From positions 1 to 34,853 of IMG/VR virus record IMGVR_UViG_3300021471_000005: a stretch of DNA of 34,853 bases; one strand, 5' to 3'. The stretch is from a virus. Both the position numbers and the translations under genes were made by a program. Numbering within the stretch: position 1 is the stretch's first letter; each line of letters opens with the position of its first letter. A model generated the notes under the pieces. The model was not told the DNA's origin. It worked only from the letters and a program-made list of their open reading frames with translations, and did no database searches. Below, piece after piece: positions 1 through 7,504 of this stretch.

Positions 1-81
1 TACGTCTACAACCCTTTTAGCATTAAGAGACTCATCATGTTCGTGCTTGGCTATTTCCTGCTGATTTCTAAGAGTCGTCAT
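1..81 (-). CDS. 5' part of the small fibre-associated gene (duplicate of 34727-34807)
   Basis: This is the first 27 codons (beginning MTTLRNQQEIAKHEHDES) of the 83-residue gene that is complete at 34556-34807. It appears here only because the circular contig was cut inside the gene. The start ATG (81-79) overlaps the portal stop TGA (83-81) by one base, so the two genes are adjacent and probably translationally coupled on the circular genome. It should not be counted as a separate gene. Confidence 0.9.
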   Translation of the reverse strand, partial: MTTLRNQQEIAKHEHDESLNAKRVVDV

Positions 82-127
82 CAGGACCTCCTAGCAATAA
101 AAATGTGCCTCGTGTTAGGGTGACTTA
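1..127. repeat. Terminal direct repeat, left copy
   Basis: Bases 1-127 are identical to 34727-34853. The sequence at the junction is coding: it holds the 3' end of the portal gene and the 5' end of the next gene. The repeat is therefore best read as the overlap of a circular assembly and not as a biological terminal repeat. A length of exactly 127 matches a common maximum assembler k-mer. The unique genome length is then 34,726 bp. Confidence 0.95.
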
Positions 128-2267
128 TAGGAGCCTTGTCATCAACAACCCATTTAGGATTGTGCTTCTTAGAAACATCCTTTACGATCTTAACGTAATC
201 AGACCAGCTAACGCCCTTCTCAGTTTTCTTCTTGATCTCTTTACTCATAGCAGTAGTTCTGCCATCGCTAGGACCTATGTGGAAGTATTTATAGTCAGCC
301 CCTGATTTAGTATATTGTGTTTGTCTTGCAGCAGCGCTAATCTTTGTAGTCTCTGTTCTAGCAATAGTTCTTAATCTTCCTTCAGAAGCTTCCGCTGTAT
401 CTTTCATTTCTGCAACCATTTGGTCCATAGAAAAACCTTCTGGGTTATCGTACGCCTTACGAATAACACTTGTCAATTGCTGGCTTACTTTTTCTGAGAG
501 ATCCTCGAATGCTTTCTGATAATTTGCGTCTCTTTTCAAACTTTCTATTACTTCTTTGTCAGAAGGTCCTATGGAGAATGACTCGCCGATGTTTTTGCTT
601 GTTGCTTCGGCTTCTTTTTTATATATGGAGTTTATTTTCTTACTGCTTTTAGACTTTAGAACTTTCTCGAACTCTTTAACTGATCCTTGAATCTTTTTAA
701 GTAGTTCTTTCTCGCTTAGTTTTTTTTTGAAATCAAACTTAGATAGTAATTTCTTGAACTCGTTTAATAAAGCACTCTCCACTTCTTTGGTTTGTTTAGG
801 AGGTACTGTTCCTAGTTTCTTATTAATGTCCTTTGCTGATTTGAAAAAGCTATTCATTGAAGGCTCGTTAGTTTGTAACTCTACCTCTCCTTCTGAGTAT
901 GAAAATTCTCCTGTATCATTCATAGTAACTTTTATTCCTAGCTCTGCTGTTTGTTTAGCAATCTCTAGTTCTTTGATACGTAGGTCTTTCTCGTAAGCCA
1001 TGTCTTCTTCTTTAGAAGGTACTATTTTCCACTCGTAGTCTGTGACTCCTATTTGTTCACAGATCCAAGGGATTATTTTATCGTTATAGATTGATTGTCC
1101 GAACTCAGTTCCTCGGTCAGTTACAGTTATTTGTAAACCTTCATTGTTAAGGCCTCCTCCTGTACTAACATCGTTTTGGAAAATAGGAGATACGTTGTAG
1201 ACAGCTCCTATTTGTGTTCTGATCTCGTTTCTTACTTCTGTGTATTGCATTTCTGACAGGTTACGCATGAAGTCGATCCATTTAACAGCGTCTGTGGATC
1301 CGTCTGCTTGGTGGATTAAAGGGTTTATAGCGTGAGGGTTCTTTCTTACTCTTGCCACGAACTGCCCCCAGAATTTTCTGAATCCTGTAGCGTTGCTAGT
1401 GTTTACAACTAACATTCCTTTCGGTACTTTGTCACCGCTGTAGTATTGTTTGATGTAATAATCCATGTTAATTAGAGTTATTACTTTATTGTATAATGAG
1501 TATAATGGGCTGAAACCGTATGTTTTTGTAGGTCTGTATTTAGAAACGTGTAGTATTTCGCTTGTATCGTAGTATTGGTATGAGCTTTCGCTGTTTCCTG
1601 AAGTTCCTACTTTTACTTTATAGCATGCTTTAAGGTTTTTGATACCGTTAGCGTTGTAAGCTTCTCTGCATGTCTCTCCTCTATTCTCTGGGTCTACGTA
1701 TATTGGCTCTCCGCTGTCGTCCCTTCCTAGTCTTTTCATGCTGTCGAAAAGTATTTCTACGCTTAAAGGATCAACTCTTAATAATTCTAAGACTTCCCCT
1801 CCTACGATTTCGTTATTTCCGTTTACTTTGTATTCTTTTCTTGCGAATATGTAAGCGTCATCTGCTATGTTTAGATCGTTTTCTAACTCCATGAATACTT
1901 CTTTTAATGTTTGTCCGTTGTAGTTAGCTTTAGATTCTATGTTCTTAATCTTGTTTAGCTGTAATTCGTTTTCGAATGTTGTTAGTGCTTTTTGTTCGAA
2001 ACCTCTTCGGAACATCTCGTTTCTTAGAGTGTTGAAAACATTTTGTAGAATATCTGAATAAACACTTAGTTGGTATAACTCTATTAGAGTGACTCGGCTA
2101 TCGAAAGTACCCCAGCTTTGTGTTCTGTTTAAACTGAAGAATGTGTTCTCATCTTCTGGACGTAGCTTGTTTCTGATGGTTTTGAATTCTTTAGAGCCTT
2201 TTTCTAGAGTTTCTATTTTCTGCGAGTCTGCAGAAGTGAATCTTTTAAATATATCGAAGAGTGCCAT
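81..2267 (-). CDS. Portal protein fused to a C-terminal MuF (SPP1 gp7-like) domain
   Basis: A 728-residue protein. The first ~450 residues look like a phage portal, the dodecameric ring through which DNA enters the head: they include the segment ending NEIRTQIGAVYNVSPIF and follow TerL in gene order. A lysine-rich coiled linker follows. The C-terminus from about residue 631 carries the MuF/gp7 minor-head signature, with ARTETT (636-641), DGRTT and HPNTRH (716-721). Portal and MuF are separate genes in many phages; here they are one polypeptide, so the MuF part would be made in portal stoichiometry. The start ATG lacks an SD and lies 29 nt from a TATA box, which suggests a leaderless mRNA. The stop overlaps the next gene (TGATG). 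Confidence 0.88.
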   Translation of the reverse strand: MALFDIFKRFTSADSQKIETLEKGSKEFKTIRNKLRPEDENTFFSLNRTQSWGTFDSRVTLIELYQLSVYSDILQNVFNTLRNEMFRRGFEQKALTTFENELQLNKIKNIESKANYNGQTLKEVFMELENDLNIADDAYIFARKEYKVNGNNEIVGGEVLELLRVDPLSVEILFDSMKRLGRDDSGEPIYVDPENRGETCREAYNANGIKNLKACYKVKVGTSGNSESSYQYYDTSEILHVSKYRPTKTYGFSPLYSLYNKVITLINMDYYIKQYYSGDKVPKGMLVVNTSNATGFRKFWGQFVARVRKNPHAINPLIHQADGSTDAVKWIDFMRNLSEMQYTEVRNEIRTQIGAVYNVSPIFQNDVSTGGGLNNEGLQITVTDRGTEFGQSIYNDKIIPWICEQIGVTDYEWKIVPSKEEDMAYEKDLRIKELEIAKQTAELGIKVTMNDTGEFSYSEGEVELQTNEPSMNSFFKSAKDINKKLGTVPPKQTKEVESALLNEFKKLLSKFDFKKKLSEKELLKKIQGSVKEFEKVLKSKSSKKINSIYKKEAEATSKNIGESFSIGPSDKEVIESLKRDANYQKAFEDLSEKVSQQLTSVIRKAYDNPEGFSMDQMVAEMKDTAEASEGRLRTIARTETTKISAAARQTQYTKSGADYKYFHIGPSDGRTTAMSKEIKKKTEKGVSWSDYVKIVKDVSKKHNPKWVVDDKAPISHPNTRHIFIARRS

Positions 2268-2290
2268 TATTAATATTTATACATTTGTTT

Positions 2291-2304
2291 TTTATAAATA
2301 TAAC
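2291..2304 (-). promoter_or_regulatory. Archaeal-type TATA promoter for portal and fibre operon
   Basis: On the minus strand the sequence reads GTTATATTTATAAA followed by AAACAAA. The core is centred 29 nt before the portal ATG, the usual archaeal TATA-to-start distance, and no SD is visible. The same 14-mer occurs at 24729-24742 and 27584-27597. It lies immediately downstream of a T-tract terminator. Confidence 0.7.
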
Positions 2305-2314
2305 TCAAAAAAGA

Positions 2315-2350
2315 AATAAAAAAGGCTTATTGTTTTTCAACAAGGCCTTT
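2315..2350 (-). terminator. Hairpin plus T-tract terminator before the portal promoter
   Basis: On the minus strand AAAGGC (2350-2345) pairs with GCCTTT (2326-2321), with an inner TTGTT/AACAA stem, followed by TTTTTTATTTCTTTTTT. The hairpin overlaps the end of the upstream 154-residue gene. The T-tract alone would suffice for archaeal RNA polymerase termination. Confidence 0.65.
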
Positions 2351-2791
2351 AAGTTTAATCATTTGTTGTTTCCAGTCTTCAATATCTGCTTTTTGTACTT
2401 CAACTTCTTTCAAGAATGCTTCAGCGTTTTCTAGTGCTTGCTTTTTGGATTTAATATCTAGGTACATTTTGTAGTCTTCTGATTGGAAGAACTCTTGTAG
2501 TCTCAGGTCTTCTTTTTTCATGTCTTCGAAGAAAGCAGGGTCTACTCCTTTTAATTCCTCATTTAGCATCTCTAAGTCTTTAACGTATTTTTCTTCTTGC
2601 TCTGTGACTTCATCTAGTTCTTTTTTAGCTAGCTCTTGAATAACTGAGTCCATTTCTTTTGTTGTGATGTTGTGTTCTTCCATGTGGTAAACTACTTTTT
2701 TACCGTGCATGTTAGTTACTTCTGTTGTTTTGACTGCGATATAGTCGTCGCCTTCTACTCGGCAATCTCTACTGATTGTTTTTTCTACCAT
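2327..2791 (-). CDS. Coiled-coil protein of unknown function
   Basis: A 154-residue, highly charged protein that I do not recognise. Residues ~45-150 are rich in Glu, Lys and Leu with heptad-like spacing (for example KKELDEVTEQEEKYVKDLEML), so a long coiled coil is expected. It lies between TerL and portal, overlaps the end of the 79-residue gene by a few bases, and is followed by a terminator. The position suggests a packaging or head-assembly accessory, but that is inference. Confidence 0.75.
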   Translation of the reverse strand: MVEKTISRDCRVEGDDYIAVKTTEVTNMHGKKVVYHMEEHNITTKEMDSVIQELAKKELDEVTEQEEKYVKDLEMLNEELKGVDPAFFEDMKKEDLRLQEFFQSEDYKMYLDIKSKKQALENAEAFLKEVEVQKADIEDWKQQMIKLKGLVEKQ

Positions 2792-3024
2792 TTTGATTCA
2801 ATTTCTCTCCATTCAATTTGTTTTTTTAGTTGATCCACCCAGTAATCTATTTCGTATGGTTTTAGACGTGATGGTTTGGTGAACTTATCTCCGTGAATTC
2901 TTACTAAGTAATAATAGTTTCTTTTTCTGCTGCTTCTTTCTTTCCACTTGATTACTGCTTTTTTGTTTGTGGCTATAACTATTACTCCTTCCTTTTTTAA
3001 TACCGATCCACTCACCCTCAACAT
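2785..3024 (-). CDS. Small basic protein of unknown function
   Basis: A 79-residue basic protein (ends QIEWREIESKW), rich in Lys and Arg in the middle, possibly nucleic-acid binding. The ATG at 3024 is the only in-frame start that keeps the ORF. It follows a TATTTAAAAAGAGT element (3025-3038) resembling the TATAAAGAGTGGA elements elsewhere, but the spacing is short and no clear SD is present. The true start is therefore uncertain. It is co-directional with TerL and overlaps the coiled-coil gene by 7 bp. Confidence 0.6.
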   Translation of the reverse strand: MLRVSGSVLKKEGVIVIATNKKAVIKWKERSSRKRNYYYLVRIHGDKFTKPSRLKPYEIDYWVDQLKKQIEWREIESKW

Positions 3025-3061
3025 ACTCTTTTTAAATAATTAAACTATTTAAAAGTTTCTA

Positions 3062-4405
3062 TTAAAAGGCAACGTCCAAGCTATCTCCTAAAGAAAAGTC
3101 TTCTTGGATTCCTGTTTCGAAGTGCATACGCATCATTAAAACGTCAGCATAATCGGGACTTCCGCTTAAGTTTTCTTTCATAAGTTCTTTCTTGATGATT
3201 CTTTTCTTTGCTTCATCGTTATCTACTTTGTCCCTTTTGATCTGTTCTAACTCTAAAGTTATTCTTTCTTGCTGTTCAGGGTTCTGTGGTTTAAGAAATA
3301 ATTCTCTTTTATTAACTAACTCTGCTAGTTTAAAATAACACTCGCTTCTTTTGTTAGCGTACTCTTTGTTGCGGAATGCTGAGTTTCCTCCGTGAAATGC
3401 CACTGCTCCTTCCAAGTAACTCTCTAAGTAATTACCTAAACCATCGCTGTCGTAAAGTATATGGCTTCTAGGAATACGGTATTTCTCCGCTAACATCTTT
3501 AGGTCTTCTTCTATTTCTCTTCCACTGGACTTTTTCTTGTCCAGTACTATTTCTCCTCTTAATCCTTTCCATACGCTTACTACGAATCGGTCTCTTCCTT
3601 GCATAGCGAGATCTGCTATTAAATATTTTTCTCCTTCTTTGTCCACGAACTCGTTTGTGAATAAGTCTGTTATAGCGTCGTATTCCATTAGTTTCGATGG
3701 GTCGTCATCGTATTCGAAGTTCCCGTAGTACAGTCTTTGTTTGCTTACTTCGTCTAGTTTTTTTAAGTTCTCTATGTAATGTTTAGAAATATGTGGGTTG
3801 TCTTGTACTAGGGCTTTTATAAAGTATCTGTATTTTGGAAGAGTTCCTTTCTGATCAGGCTTATAAAACTCTGAGTATAAGAAGTTCTTAGAAGGGTTAC
3901 TGCTGATAAAAAGTTTAGGTATTAGACCGAACTCATCTAGTTTATAACGTAAACGTGATGCTACAATATCTTTAGCTTTTTTAGTTACTTGCGATGCTTC
4001 GTCAATGAATGCTCCTGTGAACTCTGTACTACCTAAGCTATCGAACTCTGGATCGCTAGGGTATTTAAAAAGATCTTTAAGGTATACTTCTGATCCGTTG
4101 CTGAATTTAATATATCCTGCTTGTGAATTGTAACTGTAATGGGTTCCTGCTTTTAACTCCCATTGTTTGCATATATCGAAGAAAGTAAGTAGTGTTGATT
4201 CTTTGAGGCTTTTAAGAATAGCCCTTCCTAATAGGTATCTTGTTCCTGGGTATCTTAAGCAGCAAGTGATTATCCAAGCACATCCTACGTAGCTTTTACC
4301 TCCTCCTGCCCCTCCTCCGTAGAATAGTTCTGTTACTTCTTTGTCTTCAGTTAGTATCTTGAAGGCTTGTAGTTGTTTTTCGGAGGGTGTGAATGTTATC
4401 TTCAT
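3062..4405 (-). CDS. terL: Terminase large subunit
   Basis: A 447-residue packaging motor ATPase and nuclease. Walker A is GGGAGGGKS (30-38) and Walker B is GAFIDEA with D135/E136. An RNase H-like nuclease domain follows, with candidate metal ligands D265 (LIADLAMQG), D319/D321 (ILYDSDG) and D418/D421 (SPDYADVL). The length is normal for the family. It translocates DNA into the prohead through the portal and cuts the concatemer. Its start overlaps the stop of the upstream 80-residue gene by 4 bp (ATGA), and it stands a few small genes after terS in the same apparent operon. Confidence 0.95.
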   Translation of the reverse strand: MKITFTPSEKQLQAFKILTEDKEVTELFYGGGAGGGKSYVGCAWIITCCLRYPGTRYLLGRAILKSLKESTLLTFFDICKQWELKAGTHYSYNSQAGYIKFSNGSEVYLKDLFKYPSDPEFDSLGSTEFTGAFIDEASQVTKKAKDIVASRLRYKLDEFGLIPKLFISSNPSKNFLYSEFYKPDQKGTLPKYRYFIKALVQDNPHISKHYIENLKKLDEVSKQRLYYGNFEYDDDPSKLMEYDAITDLFTNEFVDKEGEKYLIADLAMQGRDRFVVSVWKGLRGEIVLDKKKSSGREIEEDLKMLAEKYRIPRSHILYDSDGLGNYLESYLEGAVAFHGGNSAFRNKEYANKRSECYFKLAELVNKRELFLKPQNPEQQERITLELEQIKRDKVDNDEAKKRIIKKELMKENLSGSPDYADVLMMRMHFETGIQEDFSLGDSLDVAF

Positions 4406-4644
4406 CTTTTATAGCTGGGTAGTTCTCCTTCGTATATGAATAGCTCGAACTTCTTTTTGGCTATAAGGTAGTTCATATCTTGGAGGTCTATCCCTAGTTT
4501 TCTTTCAGCGTTTAAAACATAATTCCTATATACGTGGAAGTCCAGTTTTATGTGGTTTGTTATTTTTGGTTCTTTTTCATAGCTTCTTTGGTACTTTTTT
4601 AGTAGCTCTTCTAAGTCTTCCTTGTAGTTTGTTGGTACTTCCAT
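4402..4644 (-). CDS. Small protein of unknown function upstream of terL
   Basis: An 80-residue, charged, mostly helical protein (starts MEVPTNYKEDLEELLKKY) with no recognised domain. Its stop overlaps the terL start in an ATGA arrangement, implying coupled translation. It is one of four short genes between terS and terL. Confidence 0.7.
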   Translation of the reverse strand: MEVPTNYKEDLEELLKKYQRSYEKEPKITNHIKLDFHVYRNYVLNAERKLGIDLQDMNYLIAKKKFELFIYEGELPSYKR

Positions 4645-4651
4645 TTTTGTT

Positions 4652-4867
4652 TTATTTATAACATAGGTATTTTTTAGCGTATGTTTCCATTACGTTTATG
4701 GCTCTGTCCCCGTAAACATTTTGTATGTCCAGCCAGTCTATGTTTGTTTTGTTTTCTCTTTTAATGTATTGTGATTGTTTGTTGCTGTAGGTTTTTACTA
4801 GTTCTCCTAGGTCTATCCTGCAACAGTTACTTATGTCTACTAGTTTTTCTATGTGTTCGTCTTTCAT
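4652..4867 (-). CDS. Small protein of unknown function
   Basis: A 71-residue protein (starts MKDEHIEKLVDISNCCRID), not recognised. It starts 2 nt after the stop of the upstream 96-residue gene and 7 nt separate it from the 80-residue gene, so it belongs to the terS-terL operon. The ATG lies 3 nt after a GGAGGAATAA-type ribosome site at the end of the upstream gene. Confidence 0.7.
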   Translation of the reverse strand: MKDEHIEKLVDISNCCRIDLGELVKTYSNKQSQYIKRENKTNIDWLDIQNVYGDRAINVMETYAKKYLCYK

Positions 4868-4869
4868 TT

Positions 4870-5160
4870 TTATTCCTCCCAGCTATTTAAATATTCTTCA
4901 AATAGAATTATTTGCATGTTGTCCGCGTCTCCGTGAGTGTATCTTTCGTTTGCTTTTTTACTGCATTGACTCCATATTTCTTTCACTCTTTGTTTGCTCA
5001 AACAGTGTTCTGCGACAGTTTCTTTATCATACTGTTTTTTTAACACTACGCCCATTTTAGAAGGGTCGAAGATATTTTGAAATTCATCATAAAAACAATA
5101 ATAATCCTTTAAGGTTATTTTCCCATCAACACTTACAGAAGCTGTATGCTCCTGGACCAC
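4870..5160 (-). CDS. Small protein of unknown function, GTG start
   Basis: A 96-residue acidic protein (ends EEYLNSWEE), not recognised. The reading frame begins at GTG 5160, inside the 3' end of the preceding gene with which it overlaps by 28 bp. No better in-frame ATG exists before residue ~36. An upstream AGTAGGTGG is only a mediocre SD. The start is uncertain; the ORF itself is well placed in the operon. Confidence 0.6.
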   Translation of the reverse strand: MVQEHTASVSVDGKITLKDYYCFYDEFQNIFDPSKMGVVLKKQYDKETVAEHCLSKQRVKEIWSQCSKKANERYTHGDADNMQIILFEEYLNSWEE

Positions 5161-5381
5161 CTACTTAGCCAGGCATATATTTGTATAAACGCATCATAGT
5201 CTGGGTAGCCCTCTCCTTTTAGTTCGGGGAATTGTGCTTCAAATCTATACTTTTCTATGTCACATGGTTCTTCAGTTGCTTCAAACTTCCTTCTGTCTTC
5301 AGGCACAGTAGCAATATGTAGTGGTGTTTCAGGACATACAGTTCCTGGACCACTTACAATTCCTGAGTCATTAAATTTCAT
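5133..5381 (-). CDS. Small protein of unknown function downstream of terS
   Basis: An 82-residue protein (starts MKFNDSGIVSGPGTVCPETP) without a recognised domain. GAGGAAGAAAA before the ATG is a good ribosome site. The start overlaps the terS stop in an ATGA arrangement. The last ~28 bp overlap the next gene in another frame. The C-terminal part is aromatic-rich (YAWLSRW). Confidence 0.68.
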   Translation of the reverse strand: MKFNDSGIVSGPGTVCPETPLHIATVPEDRRKFEATEEPCDIEKYRFEAQFPELKGEGYPDYDAFIQIYAWLSRWSRSIQLL

Positions 5382-5737
5382 TTTTCTTCCTCTTTTTTAG
5401 TTGGATCAACTATTTCGAAAATAATCTTATTATCAACACCACCAGATAACTCTGTTTCTATCTTCTCAGTGTAACCTCTGTCTTTACCAATAGTCTTTAA
5501 ATAAAAGTTCAATGCTTTAAAGTCCTTCTCTACAACAGCCTTGTGAATCATACTCCCTTCCATTAAGTCAAGTATTTGTTCTTTCTCTTGTTTTATATAT
5601 GGTTTTACTTCTGGAGTTCTTTCTATATATTCGTAAACGCTTTTTCTTTGCACTCCTAAGTTTTTGGCTATTTGGGATATTATTCCTGCTGTTCCTTTTA
5701 AGGCTTTTAGGAATTTTGTTTTGTTTATTTTGGTCAT
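5378..5737 (-). CDS. terS: Terminase small subunit, HTH DNA-binding (probable)
   Basis: A 119-residue protein from ATG 5737. The N-terminal helix-turn-helix spans about residues 13-38 (AGIISQIAKNLGVQRKSVYEY). A second helical segment has the typical TerS pattern KDFKALNFYLKTIGKDRGY. TerS binds the packaging site and presents it to TerL. A GTG at 5746 would add three residues and lies about 25 nt from the TATA box at 5767-5774, so a leaderless GTG start is a real alternative. It sits directly next to the structured non-coding segment 5787-5960, which is where a pac site would be expected. terL follows four small genes later. Confidence 0.75.
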   Translation of the reverse strand: MTKINKTKFLKALKGTAGIISQIAKNLGVQRKSVYEYIERTPEVKPYIKQEKEQILDLMEGSMIHKAVVEKDFKALNFYLKTIGKDRGYTEKIETELSGGVDNKIIFEIVDPTKKEEEK

Positions 5738-5748
5738 TTTATCCACTC

Positions 5749-5774
5749 TTTATATAGTGTGTTTAGTTTTATAT
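5749..5774 (-). promoter_or_regulatory. Tandem TATA boxes upstream of terS
   Basis: On the minus strand there are two boxes: ATATAAAA (5774-5767), preceded by a purine-rich stretch, and TATATAAA (5756-5749), which runs into GAGTGGAT. The first is spaced to start transcription around 5744-5746, at the terS start. The second overlaps the TATAAAGAGTGGA-type element also found at 12972-12984. Confidence 0.55.
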
Positions 5775-5786
5775 GTTTTTAGTATT

Positions 5787-5960
5787 ATTAAAGGGGGTTG
5801 TTCCTCTAAGATAATTCAACTTGGGAGGTTGTCCTAGAGGAACGGGGTGCTATACTTGTGTGAATAGGAGTAGGAAGGAACTTAATCCTCCTCTACTGTT
5901 TTGCCATTCCTGCGCGGGGTGGCTCACTCGGAAGCTTTGAGTTTGATGTTTCACCTCTTA
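5787..5960. ncRNA. Structured GC-rich non-coding element: ncRNA, leader or pac site
   Basis: No gene fits here. Bases 5791-5940 are about 49% G+C by count, clearly above the surroundings. Hairpins visible in order are: GTTCCTCTA (5800-5808) with TAGAGGAAC (5835-5843), perfect, enclosing CAAC/GTTG (5817-5820/5828-5831); 5869-5879 with 5886-5897, about ten pairs with one bulge and one mismatch around loop ACTTAA; GCCA/TGGC (5903-5906/5920-5923); and ACTC/GAGT (5926-5929/5939-5942). A TATA box with a purine-rich BRE on the minus strand at 5983-5990 would start a minus-strand RNA near 5960. The position just before terS equally suits a packaging site. The strand is unresolved. Confidence 0.55.
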
Positions 5961-5982
5961 TGTACTTATTTAAAGAGTGGAT

Positions 5983-5990
5983 GTTTATAA
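5983..5990 (-). promoter_or_regulatory. TATA box with BRE-like purines, upstream of the structured element
   Basis: On the minus strand GAAAGA precedes TTTATAAA, a good match to an archaeal BRE plus TATA box. It overlaps the stop codon of the 96-residue zinc-ribbon gene. Transcription would begin near 5960, at the edge of the structured segment, giving either a free RNA or a long terS leader. Confidence 0.5.
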
Positions 5991-6275
5991 ATCTTTCTTT
6001 GAGTAAAGCTTCTTACAGTTAGTACATGAGAAACATTGTTCTTTGTTCCTTAAGCTTTTAACCCATATTACTCTTTTTCCGCATCCTCCTGGACACCAGT
6101 ACCTTCGAGATTTCTTTTTAACTTTAACTTCAGGTTTTAAACAATCGCTACATACAAATGTTCCTTCAGTATAATGTACTAAACTATTTTCTTTTATTGG
6201 TTCGTGGCATTCTTTGCAAATGATAACCTTATAAGCTTCTGCTAACAGTTTGTTTTTAAGTTCTTTATCAGTCAT
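5985..6275 (-). CDS. Double zinc-ribbon protein
   Basis: A 96-residue protein with two metal-binding units: C20-x2-C23 with C42-x2-C45, and C61-x3-C65 with C81/C84/C87. A basic stretch (KVKKKSRR) lies between them. Such small ribbons are typical of archaeal viruses and usually bind nucleic acid or protein; the exact role is unknown. AAGGTATAGAA before the ATG is a fair SD. It starts 2 nt after the methyltransferase stop, so it ends the early operon. Confidence 0.75.
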   Translation of the reverse strand: MTDKELKNKLLAEAYKVIICKECHEPIKENSLVHYTEGTFVCSDCLKPEVKVKKKSRRYWCPGGCGKRVIWVKSLRNKEQCFSCTNCKKLYSKKDL

Positions 6276-6277
6276 TT

Positions 6278-7504
6278 CTATACCTTCTTAGCTACTTGTC
6301 CTGTGTACTTCTCCCAACGGTCGATAATAACCTGAACGTACTTAGGGGATAATTCCATCATTCTGCATTTCCTTCCTAACTCCTCGCAAGCAATTAAAGT
6401 AGATCCTCTACCTCCAAATAGATCAAGAACAATATCTTTTAATTTTGTAGAGTCTTTAATAAACGTAGCGCATAAACCTATTGGTTTCATAGTTGGGTGG
6501 ACTGTGCTTCTTTCTCTATTGAAACGATAAACATCCCCTCTTAGAGTCTTTTCCCCTCCTAACTTGCCAGTGTATAATATAAATTCGTGTTGTTTGAAGT
6601 ATTTGTCGAGATTCTGAACCCTAGTCTCTTTATCCCATACGATGCAACTCTTTACAGGATTGTTTAATTCGAATAAGGCTGAGTAAAATATATGATAATA
6701 TTTCCAATTACAACAAATATAACTATTCTTTGGCATGAAAACAAGAGTGCTCTTTAAGAATTCTTTAAATTCGTTATCTTGTAATTGGTCGTTAGCTATC
6801 TTATTATGTTTACCTGCTAAATCTTGGTAATTAATATTATAAGGAGGATCAGTAAAACCAGCATCAGCTTTTTCATCGTTCATAAGAATAGATACGTCTT
6901 CTGCACTTGTACTATCACCGCACATTAATAAATGATCACCCAAAATATAAACATCTCCTTGCTTAACATCAGTCTCCAAAACTTCAGGAACCTCATAATC
7001 ATCCTCTTCTAACTCTTTTTCTTCAGTAACAGTACCGTCTCCGTTAACTCTTAAATGATCACCTACGCTTGAGAAATCAAAATCTAAAGCAACCTCTTCC
7101 GATAAACTAGGAATATCTATATCAAAATTAGCTGTGAACTCTACGAAACCTTGACGTTCTATGTTACCAAACTGACTATTATAAGCAAGTACATATTTTG
7201 CAGCTTCTGTTTTGTCTTTAGCTTCTATCTCTATATAAGGGAGTGCAGCTCCTAAGCCTTCGTCAGAACTTACCCCGTGCCCTTCATATATTAGGCTTTT
7301 TAAAGCTGTTATTCTTTGGTGTCCATCTAAGATATAGTTGTTACCTTTCCATAAAAATATAGGAGATATAAAACCATTCTTTAAAATGTTAGTCTTTAAC
7401 TTTTCTAGCTTATCGCTTGGCAGACTCTTCAAGTTCCCTTGGAAGTTCTCGAAATCTTTCAAAGGTTTAGTCTTAGTTCCTTTAACTTTAATATCAATAA
7501 TCAT
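6278..7504 (-). CDS. ParB-like domain fused to DNA N6-adenine/N4-cytosine methyltransferase
   Basis: A 408-residue protein. The N-terminus (about 10-120) is ParB/Srx-like with ILDGHQRI, where DGHQR is at 60-64. An acidic linker (about 150-185) follows. The methyltransferase has catalytic TDPPYN (218-223) ahead of the SAM-binding DLFGGRGST (361-369), which is the beta-class order; DPPY favours adenine. It modifies viral DNA, probably against host restriction. Such ParB-MTase fusions are common in phages. The start overlaps the preceding 36-residue gene by ATGA. No matching restriction enzyme is obvious, although a PD-(D/E)xK-like protein lies upstream. Confidence 0.9.
   Translation of the reverse strand: MIIDIKVKGTKTKPLKDFENFQGNLKSLPSDKLEKLKTNILKNGFISPIFLWKGNNYILDGHQRITALKSLIYEGHGVSSDEGLGAALPYIEIEAKDKTEAAKYVLAYNSQFGNIERQGFVEFTANFDIDIPSLSEEVALDFDFSSVGDHLRVNGDGTVTEEKELEEDDYEVPEVLETDVKQGDVYILGDHLLMCGDSTSAEDVSILMNDEKADAGFTDPPYNINYQDLAGKHNKIANDQLQDNEFKEFLKSTLVFMPKNSYICCNWKYYHIFYSALFELNNPVKSCIVWDKETRVQNLDKYFKQHEFILYTGKLGGEKTLRGDVYRFNRERSTVHPTMKPIGLCATFIKDSTKLKDIVLDLFGGRGSTLIACEELGRKCRMMELSPKYVQVIIDRWEKYTGQVAKKV

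Larger units (their letters stand above)
5741..5982. repeat. Perfect 12-bp inverted repeat flanking the structured segment
   Basis: ATCCACTCTTTA at 5741-5752 recurs as its exact reverse complement TAAAGAGTGGAT at 5971-5982. The pair brackets the structured non-coding segment. Each arm includes the AAAGAGTGGA element that follows TATA sequences, so the arms may be promoter or operator elements facing opposite ways, or recognition sites for one protein. Confidence 0.7.

Noticed and set aside
5133-5160. Possible frameshift fusing the 82- and 96-residue genes
   Set aside because: The overlap is in a different frame but no slippery heptamer or structure is visible; overlapping starts are common here, so two genes are simpler.
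5787-5960. tRNA gene in the structured segment
   Set aside because: No T-loop GTTCRA with matching acceptor stem and no cloverleaf could be drawn; the hairpins are longer and differently spaced.
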